DNA from: Anaeromyces robustus
Lineage: Eukaryota; Neocallimastigomycota; Neocallimastigomycetes; Neocallimastigales; Neocallimastigaceae
NCBI GenBank assembly: GCA_002104895.1
Contig: MCFG01000076.1
Coordinates: 58,501-122,500 of the forward strand
Reading direction: 5' to 3'
DNA length: 64,000 bases
Shown: positions 11,074 through 23,660 of the stretch, piece after piece
Layout of the letters: each line of letters opens with the position of its first letter
Position numbering within the stretch: the stretch's first letter is position 1
The notes under the pieces: generated by a model
The model's database searches: none
Told to the model about the DNA's origin: nothing
Seen by the model: only the letters and a program-made list of their open reading frames with translations
Position numbers and translations under genes: made by a program

Positions 11074-13312
11074 ATGAATTCAAAAGGTAACAGTTTAATT
11101 CTTTAAAAAAGAGTAAAACAAAGATATTGATTTATTTTTTAGATATTTATACATTATTAAATAAATAAAAAAATATAATTTTTAATAATATATTAATAAT
11201 AAAAAACTCTAAATATATATATATATATAGAGCAATTTTGTAATCATTTAAAGAGTTTGATCAAAGAAGAACGTGAACTTTTTGAAGATGTATATTGGGA
11301 AAAAGATATTGAAATTTGGAATGATCTTGAAAAATCAAAAAAAATTAATTTAGAATTTAATACAAATGGTTTTAAATGGTACTTTTAAATAAGAATATTA
11401 TATATTTTATTTATTTTCTATGTTATATTTAATTATATCTTAATATATTATTATTTTTATAAATTTTTCATTTAATACATTATAAAAAAGGATAATTGAT
11501 ATAAAACAATGTGATGATACTGTTTGTGTTGGTTTTTCTAATAATGATAATTCAAATTTATTTTACATTAGATATGTATTATTTTTCCGTCATTGTAATG
11601 ATTATTCAAAATTTATTGCAAAAAGTAATTATTTGAAATATATTTATAATTATAAAAGTACAAAAAAGTATATATATATTAATTATTTTAATATTTTTTT
11701 ATATTAGCATTTTTTAAAAAGCAAATTGGAAATAATAATGATGGATATGAATTTGATAATTATTTTAATAAAGATGATAATAATTTAGTTGAGAATGGAA
11801 AGGTTGTTTGTGGAATTTATATTTGTGTGTATAAAACTGATAAAGAAGGTTTAAATCATAATTTATTTATATTATTTATATAATGTATAAATAAAAGTAA
11901 TAAAAATAACAAAAAAAAAAAAAAAGTGTAAACATATTTAAATTATATCTTTTCTCTTTTATTTCATTTTTTTTTTTACATTTTTTTTTATTTTATTTTC
12001 ATTTAATTTTATATTAATTCTTTTTTTGTAATAATAGAAAAATATTTAAATGGATTAAAAAATTTAATAAGAGATGATGACCTTCAAAATATGATTTTAT
12101 ATAAAGATGAATATTATGAATATCAAATAGAGAAATGGAATAATTTTCAAAATGATTTATTGACAAAATATATATATCCTCATTTTAATGCTTGGTAATT
12201 TTTTGATTTTTGCTACAATATATATATTTTATAAAATAAATTTATTATTAATTATTATTCCTTATGACTATATTTATATTATAACTCTTTAAAAATCATA
12301 TAAAAATATTTATTTTGACATTTTGTTTCTATTTTTTGAAAATTATAATACGTTATATATGTTATATTTAAATAAATTATATTAATGATATTATTTCATT
12401 TTAAAATAAAAGTCAAGTTCAGTTCTGTAAAAGTAAAGATAAACATCATCATAATAAATCTATATCTATTCAATTATTGGATTATACTATATTAGAAGAA
12501 CATCTGTCGTTTTGGGCTAATATTGTATTTTCTTTTCGAAATGTGAATGATGTTAATTGCCATAAAGCAAAAGGTTTATTATATTAGTAATCAATACATA
12601 GTTATTTTTTTATATATAAATTTTGATTAGTATATTTTTATTAATATTTCTTTTTATTGTATATTATAAACCTTTTTTTTTTAAAATATTCTATTAAAAA
12701 ATAAATAAAAAATGTTATATAGTGATAACACCAGATATGACACATTTTTATGATTATAATTTTTATATTAAGTATAATAAATTCATTAAAGAATCAGAAT
12801 TATTTTCAAAAAAGAATGATACAAATGTTTCTATAATTGAAAATAACAAAACTATAATTGGTTTATATATACGATTATATAAATTTGGTAATTATATATT
12901 ATAATACTTCCTATTTTTAAAATAATAATTAAAAAAAAATTAAATATTATTAAAAAAATAGATTGATAATATATATGTAATATTTATATTAAAATATTTT
13001 CATATATATATTAATATTAATTTAATCGTAGATAAAAATTATTTAAATAGTAGAAATATATATGGTAATAATATATTTAGTAATTTGTATTGTGATGATA
13101 ACTACTCAAAATCGTTAAGAATTAAATCATCTAAATCTGCTGTTAATACAAATACTGAATCTTATATATTACATATTAATGATTCTAAGCAATTAAATGA
13201 AATTAATGTAGCTAAAAAAACAAGATGGACCAATATATTAAACAAATTATACTATTATAATTATGTTATTTTATTAATAGTTATTATTTATTATTATTAT
13301 TATGGATATTAA
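11074..13312 (+). CDS. Two-MATH-domain protein with C-terminal membrane anchor (8 exons, 399 aa)
   Basis: Gene model built from GT-AG junctions. Exons: 11074-11086, 11231-11378, 11491-11624, 11708-11848, 12038-12194, 12413-12573, 12723-12887, 13032-13312. They sum to 1,200 nt (400 codons with stop) and keep one open frame. The protein has two copies of a unit resembling MATH: about residues 47-143 (NGFKWIIDI... VENGKVVCGIYICVYK) and 190-306 (HFNAW.. ITPDMTHFYDYNFY... IIGLYIRLYKFG). The last ~20 residues (VILLIVIIYYYYYGY) are hydrophobic, a candidate tail anchor. MATH domains are protein-interaction folds found in TRAFs, ubiquitin proteases and E3 adaptors; no catalytic or BTB partner is visible. 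In repeat 2 the conserved Trp at the exon 5/6 junction reads as Cys. The family call rests on motif recognition only. Confidence 0.72.
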
Positions 13313-13463
13313 TGAAGGGTTTATTATCATCCTTATTTATACGAAATACTTTTTTTATTGTTTTCATATTATAATATTTTCCTTTTGCAAACATAAAATT
13401 TTATATTTATATCATTATTAATTGTATTATAGTTGTATTATATATTATGGTTAATTTTTTTTA

Positions 13464-13544
<81 letters not shown>

Positions 13545-13747
13545 AATTAATTAATTAATTAATTAAATAAAGTGTACACTGTCACAATTAATAAAATATG
13601 TTTAGTTTTTTTTTATTTTTTTATTTTTAAATATTAATAAGAATTATATATATTAATGTATATTTATCATTAATATATATTTTGTATTATTAATACAAAT
13701 AATATGCTTGTTAATATATATATTATTTATTATATTATTTATATTAT
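13313..13747. repeat. Spacer between convergent genes, with (AATA)n tract
   Basis: The MATH gene (plus) and the receptor gene (minus) converge here. 13,466-13,541 is an (AATA)n repeat passing into (AATT)n. Nothing else is recognised. The spacer must hold both 3' ends. Confidence 0.8.
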
Positions 13748-14307
13748 TTAATAAATACTATGATTAACTCTAATTATTGAACAATTTGGTTCTTGCACTA
13801 TATTTAAAAGTGTTAATACTTTTGTTCCAATAAAAATAATATTAATGATTAATGAAATTAATAGAATTAAAATTAAAATTAACATTATCGGGAGAATATT
13901 ATTCATTTTTATTGATACTGTAAGATAGCAGAATGTTAGCTATTTATTTAATCATTTTTTTAATTATAAATGAAAATATTAATTATTTATAATTGATTAG
14001 ATATATAAAGTTAAAAAATATACTTTTATATTAATATTATATAATATATATATTATTATTTTTTCTTATTACCAAAAATATGGATATTAATGAGGTAATA
14101 AATATTTTTTTGGACTAAGCAAAATTAATTATTGACATTTAATTAATTAGAATATAATAATTATGAGTTAAATGTAATTTTCAATATATAAAAATTTTTA
14201 AATATATTCTTTTTTAATAGTTTAACTAATACTTACATAATTGAATTGAGCAGGAACTACGATTTTTTATATTAAATGTATAAATAATATCATGATTAGT
14301 TTTATAA

Positions 14308-14406
<99 letters not shown>

Positions 14407-17400
14407 CTTTTTTTTTTTTTTTTTACTTTTTCTTCCTCGATATGCTACAATAATCGATATAATCAATAAAATGTAATCAACAATAAATATCAATGACAAA
14501 ATATATTCATTTCCATAAGAACATGTTTCATATGAATAATTACCGACATTTTCTAAATATAAATATTCATATTTTAATGGATCTTGAGTAATTGTCCAAA
14601 ATAGTAATAAACATATTTGAACTAATGTCATAATTATATGAAATGAATAACTTCCATTAAGATATCTATAACTTTTATATATATTGGTTATTGATTTATT
14701 GTTGTCAATATATATAGAAAGAATTTTATTTGATTTTAAAGAATATGAACAAATAAATCCAGTAACCTGTTATATATTAAATATAATTAATAAATGTATG
14801 AAATGATATATATATATAATTACTAATAATTATATAATAATAATAATATATGAAATAATAATAATAATATTTTACTCCTATAATCATCAGCCAAATTTTT
14901 GCTATACATTTAAGGTTTGAATTTCTTCCAATCCAAAAATAAACAGATGCATCCAATATAGCAGTAGATATTGCTAATAGTAATAAGAATTTATAACCAG
15001 CAATTAGTATACATTTTTCTTTTCGATACCTAAAAAAATTATAATTAAAATTATTAAAATAATTTTACTTAATTTTTATATATATATAGAGTAATAATAA
15101 AAAAGTTAAATATTTTACATGACAACAATAATTGAAAATATTAATTCAATAATTAATGAAATTGAAGTAAGTATTAACAAAGTTGATCCTTTGGAATTAC
15201 TATAAGGTATAAATTGGCATGGTACTGTTTTTTGTAGAGTAATATTATATCTGTTTTTACAATTTGTATAAATTACATCCATTTCTTGAGTTTTGCTCTT
15301 ACATTCTTCAAAATCAACTTTAATATTTTTGTTTGCTTTACATGAAGGAAGAAATGATTCATCAATAATATCACAACATTCTCTAACTATATCTTTAAAT
15401 GATCCTTCATTTGTTTCATTATGTCCATAATAAAGATGTGCAAATAATAATGAAACCGGTGATTTTGTTTCAAATTCATTAATTTCTGAACTTTATTTAA
15501 AAATTATATATATATTAATGAATAATAATTATTACAAATGAAATACATTATATATTAAAATATTTATATATATTGATAAATATATTTAATAATAATAATA
15601 ATAATATTAATGATGATAGGGAAAAAAAAACTTACAAAGCATTATATGGAAACTACAATATTATATATATATATATCATATTTTAATAATTAATTAAAAA
15701 ATAACATTTTATTTAAATAATATATAATTCTTTTATAAATATTCCCTATACCTGCATTGGCTTTGCTTTTTGTAAATTTTTTTCTAATACATTACATTCA
15801 TTTTGTTTGAGTTGTTTGTTTTCACTATTATTGATTATTTCATTAAAATCTGTCATCGATTTCAATAAAATTGTTTCATCATTATTAATTGGTAATATTA
15901 TATTATATTTATCATAACCTGTTATAGTTTTTTGTTCATAACTTGGATTTTCATCACATTTAAAAACATTATCTTCTAAAATATCTTTAATAAATGTTGA
16001 ACTTGAAGAATGTTTATAATCATATATAATTCCTCTTTCTGTGTCATTATGAATATGAGATAAATAAACAATTTCTATTTTATCATTATTACTATAATAA
16101 TAGGGAAATGTTCCATTTGAATCTAGTAATGATATACAAAAATCTTTTTTCGAGTTTATTACTTCTTTTTTCACACATCTATATTATATATATATATAAA
16201 TATAATTTAAATTCTTTTAATAATTTTTAATATATATAAATTATATATAATTCATTTATATATTATTAACTAATATATTTTTTCATTAATATATATATTA
16301 TGTACTTTCGTCCAGGTATATTTTCAAATGGCTTATTAATATGAATAATTTAAAAAATAATGAAATATATATAAAAAATAGTATTTTATCAAGAAATGTT
16401 TATTTGATTAAGTATAATCTATTTCTCATAGAATAAGTTATATATATTAATACATACTGAAATAGAAAAGTTTAATAATGAATAATATGGATTTGCTTCA
16501 TTTATTAATATTTTCAGAAATTCAAACATATCATCAGGGTACTTTGTATATTTTATTATCACAATCCCTTATAGTTTTATTTAATAATATTAATAATAAT
16601 AATGGAAACAATAAAATTTTAATAAAGTGAATAGAAATTGTTTTTTATATTATATATAATATTATATTTTTTATATAATATTATATACCTGAACCTCCTA
16701 GGACTTTTTTTTCATTATTATTAATTTTATAATAATTAATAAATAAAATAAAATTATTGTTAATTATTTTACAAAAGATATTTATGTTAAATATATAATA
16801 AAAAATACATGTTGAAGTTCCAGGAACATACTATATTTTTATATATAAATAATATATAATATGAATAATTATATTATTAAGTTATATGTAAATTAAAATT
16901 TAAAAATAAAAATGAAATAAAGAAAAAAAGAAATTTTACTTACACAAAGTCTAAGTTCAGAACTGTTCTTTTATTATTGATATTATTAATAGAATTATTA
17001 TTTTTTATTTTTTATTTTTTTTTTGTTAATAATTTTATTATTAATTAAATTTTTTAATTTGAATTATTATAAGCAACATACAAAATATGTTAGACCGTCC
17101 ATAACCATTCCAGTACAAAAAGTTTCTTCAACAATTGTTTCATCTATTTGCAGTATTGGTTGCTCATCATATGATGTCGGATATGAATTATTTCTCCATG
17201 AATTTATTGATTCTTCATTAAGCCATTTTTCAACCTAACGACATTTTATATTGTTAAAAATGTATAGTAATTTTTTTTTAAATAAATTTTTTTCTTTAAT
17301 AATTATATTATTATGATTATCATCATCATTATTATTAATAATATTATTTTTGTTATTATTATTATCATTATTATTGTTATTATTATTATTATTATTGTAA

Positions 17401-19925
17401 TTATTATTATCATTATTATTATTATTGTCATTATTATTATCATTATCAATATTATTAATAATATTATTTTTGTTATTATTATTATCATTATTATTGTTAT
17501 TATTATTATTATTATTGTAATTATTATTATTATTATCATTATTATTATTATTGTCATTATTATTATCATTATCAATATTATTAATAATATTATTTTTGTT
17601 ATTATTATTATCATTATTATTGTTATTATTATTATTATTATTGTAATTATTATTATTATTATCATTATTATTATTATTGTCATTATTATTATCATTATCA
17701 ATATTATCGTTTATAATATTGTAAAATAAAAATATTTTGATATATACATATCTATTTCTAAAAATTTTTTCAATTAGTTGTAACTTTTTTATATGCTCAT
17801 CACTTCTAAATCCGCATTTTTTAATATTTAAGTTTGAATCTTCCGTAATAACAGGAATATTAAGGGCTTGACAAAGAATAACAAATAATTTTGTATCTTA
17901 TGATATATATATATTTATTAAATAAAATATTAACAAATAATTTTACCAATATTTTATTATATTTATTTATTTGGTTACAAATATGTATATAAGTATAATT
18001 ATTAACCTTCAGATTTACTTCCAAAAAATCTAAATCCTGGTCTGTTCATACATTTAGATATTTTTTCCGCATAATCAAATACTGTTTCCCAAGTCCACTA
18101 TTTTTTTTATTTTTATTATTTTAATGCAAAATTTTAATAATATATATTATTTTGATTTATTATTATAAATTTTTATAATAATATAAAAATATATGTACTG
18201 TTTCTTGATAGTTTTCTCCCCTTTTTTTTAATGGTATTTATTTTAAATATTACATATAAGTTGAAAAAACAAATTGTTATATTTTTTTGATTTATATATA
18301 TTCAATATAAACAAAAATATTATATATTTACCAATAATCACTAAAAGGCTTATATAAATATAGATATAAATATAAATATAAATAAAAATAATAAATATAA
18401 ATATAAATATAAATAATTAATATATAATTAATTATAATTGTTAAATTTATATGTCATATATTTATTTTAATATATTACAGGTGGATAATGAAGATCATAT
18501 CCTTTTTTTATACAATTATCAAATGTTGTTATATTAAATCGAAAAGATCTAAAATCTGCAATTAATGGTATTCCTAACCAATTGTTATCAATATGATCTT
18601 ATATAGTTATTATATATATATTAAATATAAAAAAATAATTTTTTTTTAATTCCACATTATATATGAATACATTATCAATAATTTATGTATATTCTTATCT
18701 TATTTATTTTTTCATACAGTCATAATATAAATATTTATATAAATCGTTTTCAATTGATTTTCCAGTTTCTTTAAAATAATTTCTGAAATATTTATTTAAA
18801 CTAATAGTTTCATCATTGTAGAATCTATGTGCTAACTTTTTTGATTTATTATTTTATTACAATTATGGTATACATAATAAATTTCATATTTATATATTTA
18901 AATATTATAATTTTGTTATAAATAAAATAATATTTAACGAATATTATATATATTTATTTTATATTTTAAATTATATATATTTAAAATATTATATATATAA
19001 TTGAATATATTATATTATATATATATTGCATATATATTTTCATTAATAATTTATACCTGTGTTGTTCCTAATACAATTAAATCTGGACAAGGTTCTTTTC
19101 CATCGCAAATAACACCATTAACATTTCTGTCCCTATTAATCATAATAATAAAGAATAAATAAAAATACAAAATATAATATAAATAAAAAATTATTTATAA
19201 ATATTGACTTTTTTATATTATTAAATCAATAAATTTAATAATATTTTCATTTTAAATATTTTTATATTTTTTTCTAAAAAAAATTATATACCATCCAACA
19301 GCTTCAATTTCTAAACAAAATGATTTATCTTTATATTTTTTTTTTTGCTGATAGTACCATATTGGAAATGCACTAAAATAAGTTATAGAGGTTGAAAAGT
19401 AATAAAAGTTGGAAGTATTCCAAAATAATATAATTTCTTTTTCTTCTTTACTTTTATCTATGTCATCAGAGTGGCATATTATTGCTGTTTGAATGTAATG
19501 TCTATTTTATTATTATTATTAAAAATTAAAAAAAATATTAAAATGCGAAATGAAAAAAAGATTTAAATAAAAAGATTTGATTTTTAAAAAAATTAATAAA
19601 AAATATTTTTTTAAATTTATAATATAATGATTCTTTTTTTTTTATTTTTATTTATTTATTTTTTTTTATTTTTTAATTACTTGTTAAATAGATCATCATA
19701 TTCATCAAACATTTTTGTAGTTGGATTATAGTGTAATTCATCTCTACCTAAGTATGAACCATCTAGGGCGTATTCATCTAGATAAAATAAATATTTATTA
19801 TTTGTTTTCTTTTCTTCATTCGTTGAATTATTTATGTAATTAGTAGTTGTTTCTCCGAAACATTTTTTAGTTTTAAGTATATAATAATATAGTACAAGTA
19901 ATATATAATATATATTATTTCTCAT
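13748..19925 (-). CDS. Receptor fusing a family-1 solute-binding ectodomain to a class C GPCR 7TM domain (21 exons, 973 aa)
   Basis: Exons, minus strand: 19925-19681, 19501-19292, 19132-19057, 18835-18718, 18597-18479, 18097-18007, 17896-17748, 17234-17082, 16967-16944, 16830-16809, 16703-16689, 16567-16458, 16331-16306, 16178-15752, 15652-15636, 15490-15119, 15029-14876, 14766-14427, 14256-14237, 14114-14073, 13939-13748. They total 2,922 nt with one open frame, every junction GT-AG. A signal peptide (~1-24) precedes a binding domain: PDLIVLGTTQ (~168-177), PPWTWETVFDYAEKIS (~255) and GTSTFLGGSGG (~400) resemble bacterial extracellular solute-binding proteins of family 1, mostly sugar binders. 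A Cys-containing linker follows, then seven hydrophobic helices at about 702, 735, 765, 815, 860, 899 and 925. KIPAQFNYSKK in the third cytoplasmic loop and FIGTKVLTLL after helix 7 resemble class C GPCR motifs. Expected role: surface nutrient sensing through G protein. Ligand unknown; some small exons need transcript proof. Confidence 0.75.
14311..14405. repeat. (AAT)n microsatellite in a receptor-gene intron
   Basis: About 32 AAT triplets on the plus strand, inside the intron between the exon encoding helix 5 and the 20-nt exon at 14237-14256. The tract leaves no room for conserved coding sequence. Confidence 0.9.
17235..17747 (-). repeat. Repeat-filled intron (three ~120-bp units of AAT-type codon repeats)
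   Basis: Three near-copies of a 117-126 bp unit made of AAT/GAT/AAC triplets lie inside the seventh intron of the receptor gene. On the coding strand the tract is open and would read as Asn/Asp if retained. Donor at 17747 and acceptor at 17235 remove it in phase 0 and join FRNRY to VEKWLNEE. It is the gene's longest intron. Confidence 0.7.
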
Positions 19926-21083
19926 TTTTTATTTTTGCTATAATTTATAAAAAAAAATAACTTTATATTTTATTTTTTTTTTATTTTTATTACTTTTCAA
20001 TCATTAATTGTTTATAAAAGGAATTAAATAGTGGTTTCATAAAATATAATATAAAATATTTTATCTATTTACTTTATTTTTATTTTTAATTTTTTAAAAT
20101 TTTAGTTATTGATTTATATAATTTATATGTAGTAATATTTTTCCAAAAAGTAATTTATTTTTTTTTATTTATTTAATTTTAAATTATTATTATTTTTTTC
20201 AAAAACTTTATATTATTATTATATAGGACCAACAATTTTTTTCAAAGTTTAATAACAGAGAAGAAGCAATATTAATCGGTATTAAACGCACTATAAATTT
20301 ATTTTCAAAATATTATTCCTTTTTTAAGTATTAAAAATTAATAAACTATTTATTATAAAACTTAATAAAAATATGAACATAAAGCTAAATTAGCATAAAG
20401 TTTTTTATATTTATATATAATAAAGATAAAAAATATATAATAATAAATAGAATTTATATACCATATATTCAAATTAGGATATTTACCTTTTTTTTTTAAA
20501 TAACTAACCTAAATATATATTAAAAAATAGACGTTTAATTTAAAGAAAATCTTTTATAGATTTTATCTATAAAATATTAATAATATGAGTAATATTTTAT
20601 ATTAAAGTCAACTACTACTTTATATTTAATATAATAATTAGAATCTTTTTTAATATTGATTTTGAAAAAAGAATAATTGAAATGTAATTTAAAAAGGATG
20701 ATCTTGAAAATTTTATTTAATATTATTTTAGTTTTTTTTTTACTCAAAAAATTTATTATTAATACATAAGGGTAATCTTAAAACAATTTAAGTTCTTTAT
20801 TTTTTTTTTTTTAATATATCTTATTTTACAATTATTTTAATCATTATATATATATATTAATTTTTTTATATTATTATGTTTACTTATATTTTTTATTAAT
20901 TATAATTATTATTATGTATTATTTATTTTTTTATATTATATAAAGAATAATTAATAATAGTTTCTAACAAAGAAAAAAAAAAAAAAAAAGAAAAAAAAAA
21001 ATAAAATATTGGAATGGATAGTTTGGTAATTCAATTTTATAATAAGTTGAATTATTAATAGTAGTTATTTATAAAATTTAATT

Positions 21084-21129
21084 TAATCAATGTTGTTATT
21101 CATAATAATATTAATAACAACATTGATTA
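21084..21129. repeat. Perfect 17-bp inverted repeat (hairpin)
   Basis: Arms 21084-21100 and 21113-21129 (TAATCAATGTTGTTATT and its reverse complement) enclose a 12-base loop. Imperfect pairing continues outward (TAGTTATT near 21061 and AATAACTA near 21146). It contains more G/C than the surroundings. Could be an element end, a structured RNA or a terminator-like hairpin. Confidence 0.8.
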
Positions 21130-21374
21130 GAATGATTTTTTTATAATAACTAAATCTCATAGTTTTGATCTTCTTTTTTTTTTTTTAAATGGTTTTTTTT
21201 AATAAGAATGAAAGAATTACATATAATAAATAGAAGAATTATTATAAAAAGTATTTATTTATTAAATATTTATAACACTATAGTTTTATTTAACATTAAC
21301 TCTTAAAAATAAATATAATTCTCTATATAAAATCTGTTCTTAATTTTGAAATATTAAAAATAGTTTAAAATAAA

Positions 21375-21548
<174 letters not shown>

Positions 21549-22004
21549 TATATTTATTTATACATATAATGGAAAAAATTGAACTTAATTTTTTATTAAT
21601 AATTTTATATAAAGAATTATTGACTTTATTCAAAACCTTCAATAATATATTTATAATAGAATAATTCAATATTCAATAATTAAGGTTAATAAGATTATTA
21701 TAAATATATAGTATATAATTTTTAATAATATATTATATTTATTAATATATTTTAAATGCTTAAAAAATAATTTTGAATTGATAAAAATATTTTTTTATTT
21801 TTTATTTATATATATATGTATATTTTTGCTTTTTATTATAAGAATTCATTGATTTTTTGTAATAATAACAGATATTACAACTTTTAATACTTATGTATAA
21901 AAATATATATTTGATAATAACAAAAATATAAGATTAAGATGAAATTTTTTATTTTAAACCTTCATTTTTTTAATTAATTATTTTTTCATAATAATATTAT
22001 AAAA

Positions 22005-23660
22005 TTATATTAAATTGATTTGCTCCATATGATATGGTTCAACAATAATTGTTTTATAAATTTTTTTTTGATACGGTATATTTATATTTATATTTTCATT
22101 TGTAAAATTAAATATTAAAGCTATCATATTTTTCTTTTCTTCATCGGTACGAATAAAAGCTATAACTTTAGGATTATTAGTTTCAATAAAATCTAAATAT
22201 CCTACATGATTTAAAATTTTATTTTCTTTTCTCCATTTAATTGCATTTATAGTAGCATTTAGCATAGAATCTTCTTGTTTTTCTTGTATGGAAGCGGCTA
22301 ATTGACATTGTTCTGGTGTTGGTTTTAACCATAAATTTGTTCCATTTTCTGTCCATGGAATTGAAGTTCTAGCAGCATCCCATGGCATACCAACAATAGA
22401 AGTTAATTTTAAAGGATCATTATTTGGATTTTTCACTTTATTAACATCTGGATTAAATAATCCTAATTCTTCTCCTTGATATATACAAATACTTCCTGGT
22501 AAGCATAATAACATTTTCATCGTTAACTTTAACTGTTCTTTAGAAACCTTTTCACCAAACCAACGGGAAGATACTCTTTCTAAATCATGATTAGATAATG
22601 CCCAATTAATTTTTGATCCATTTTCAGATATCGGCAATTCAAAAAATTCATTATTCTTCGTTTCTGTTTTTTTAGTTAGTTGTTTTTTTAACATTTCTTC
22701 AACTCCTTTTTTAAATTCTTCTAAAGTTCCTCTTATAGCTCCAGTATAAAAGGTATCACATGCACTTTCTTTTATATATTTACGTCCATTAAGATTTCCA
22801 TCATATCCTTTATCAAAAACATATTCTGATAACAAAACTTTAGGTTCCTTATATGAATTTGCTAATTTTTTTAATTTTTCAATGAAATCATATCCTATTT
22901 TTTGATTAATATCGTAAATACGTTTTTGTTCTCCTACATCATTTTTATTAAAAATATTATTTTCTATAAGAGGATTATCTCTTAATTCTGGATCATGTCC
23001 ATAATGACATGTACCATCTAATCTAAATCCATCAATTCCTAAATCAAACCAATCTTTAGATATTTTTAATAATTCATTTTGAACTTTAAGATTATTGATA
23101 TTTAAATTTGGCATAGTATAATCAAAGCTATGCATATAAAATTGTTGTCGTTCTTCATTCCAATACCATGCACTATTTCCAGAAGAATCCCATGTTGAAG
23201 GCCAATTGTTTGGTGGAATAAGTTTTCCATTTTTATCTTTACCTTTTGAATCTGCCCAAACAAAATAATTAGTATAAGGTTCTTCTCTTTTTATACTTTT
23301 TTTAAACCATAAATGTTCCATAGAACAGTGATTTATAACTTGATCCATTAATACTTTAATTCCTTTATTATGGAAAGTTTTAATTAATTCTTCTAAATCA
23401 TTTTTAGTTCCATACATTGGTGCAATTTTTTCATAATTAATTATATCATATCCAAAACCATTTCTATTCCATTCTAAAAAAGGTGAAATCCAAATAGCAT
23501 CAACACCTAATTTTTTTATATAATCCACTTTTTCTGTAATTCCTTTTAAATTACCATATGCTCCTTTATATGGATCACTTTCACTTCCTTTAGCATAATT
23601 AAAAGTTAAAGGATAAATTTGATAAATAATTGCATTTTGAATCCAACTTTTTTCTGGCAT
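22005..23660 (-). CDS. Intracellular GH13 alpha-glucosidase
   Basis: 551 aa, single exon, no signal peptide (starts MPEKSWIQNAIIYQIYP), so cytosolic. A (beta/alpha)8 amylase barrel is shown by the four GH13 regions: DQVINH, GFRLDG (nucleophile Asp215), LLSEYV (acid/base Glu279) and SNHDLERV (Asp359). QGEELGL and the MPWDAARTSIPW segment are typical of oligosaccharide-type alpha-glucosidases (oligo-1,6-glucosidase and bacterial alpha-glucosidase groups). Likely reaction: release of glucose from short alpha-glucans or disaccharides after uptake. The absence of introns and the bacterial look of the motifs suggest transfer from a gut bacterium; this is inference. Exact linkage preference cannot be read from the sequence. 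Confidence 0.92.
   Translation of the reverse strand: MPEKSWIQNAIIYQIYPLTFNYAKGSESDPYKGAYGNLKGITEKVDYIKKLGVDAIWISPFLEWNRNGFGYDIINYEKIAPMYGTKNDLEELIKTFHNKGIKVLMDQVINHCSMEHLWFKKSIKREEPYTNYFVWADSKGKDKNGKLIPPNNWPSTWDSSGNSAWYWNEERQQFYMHSFDYTMPNLNINNLKVQNELLKISKDWFDLGIDGFRLDGTCHYGHDPELRDNPLIENNIFNKNDVGEQKRIYDINQKIGYDFIEKLKKLANSYKEPKVLLSEYVFDKGYDGNLNGRKYIKESACDTFYTGAIRGTLEEFKKGVEEMLKKQLTKKTETKNNEFFELPISENGSKINWALSNHDLERVSSRWFGEKVSKEQLKLTMKMLLCLPGSICIYQGEELGLFNPDVNKVKNPNNDPLKLTSIVGMPWDAARTSIPWTENGTNLWLKPTPEQCQLAASIQEKQEDSMLNATINAIKWRKENKILNHVGYLDFIETNNPKVIAFIRTDEEKKNMIALIFNFTNENININIPYQKKIYKTIIVEPYHMEQINLI

Noticed and set aside
17303-17729. Long Ile/Met- or Asn-only open frames
   Set aside because: Produced by triplet repeats inside an intron; removing the tract by GT-AG splicing keeps the receptor frame.
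20225-20335. Short coding-looking stretch (FNNREEAILIGIKR) on the plus strand
   Set aside because: No start, no neighbouring exons and no similarity I can recognise; could be chance or a tiny remnant.
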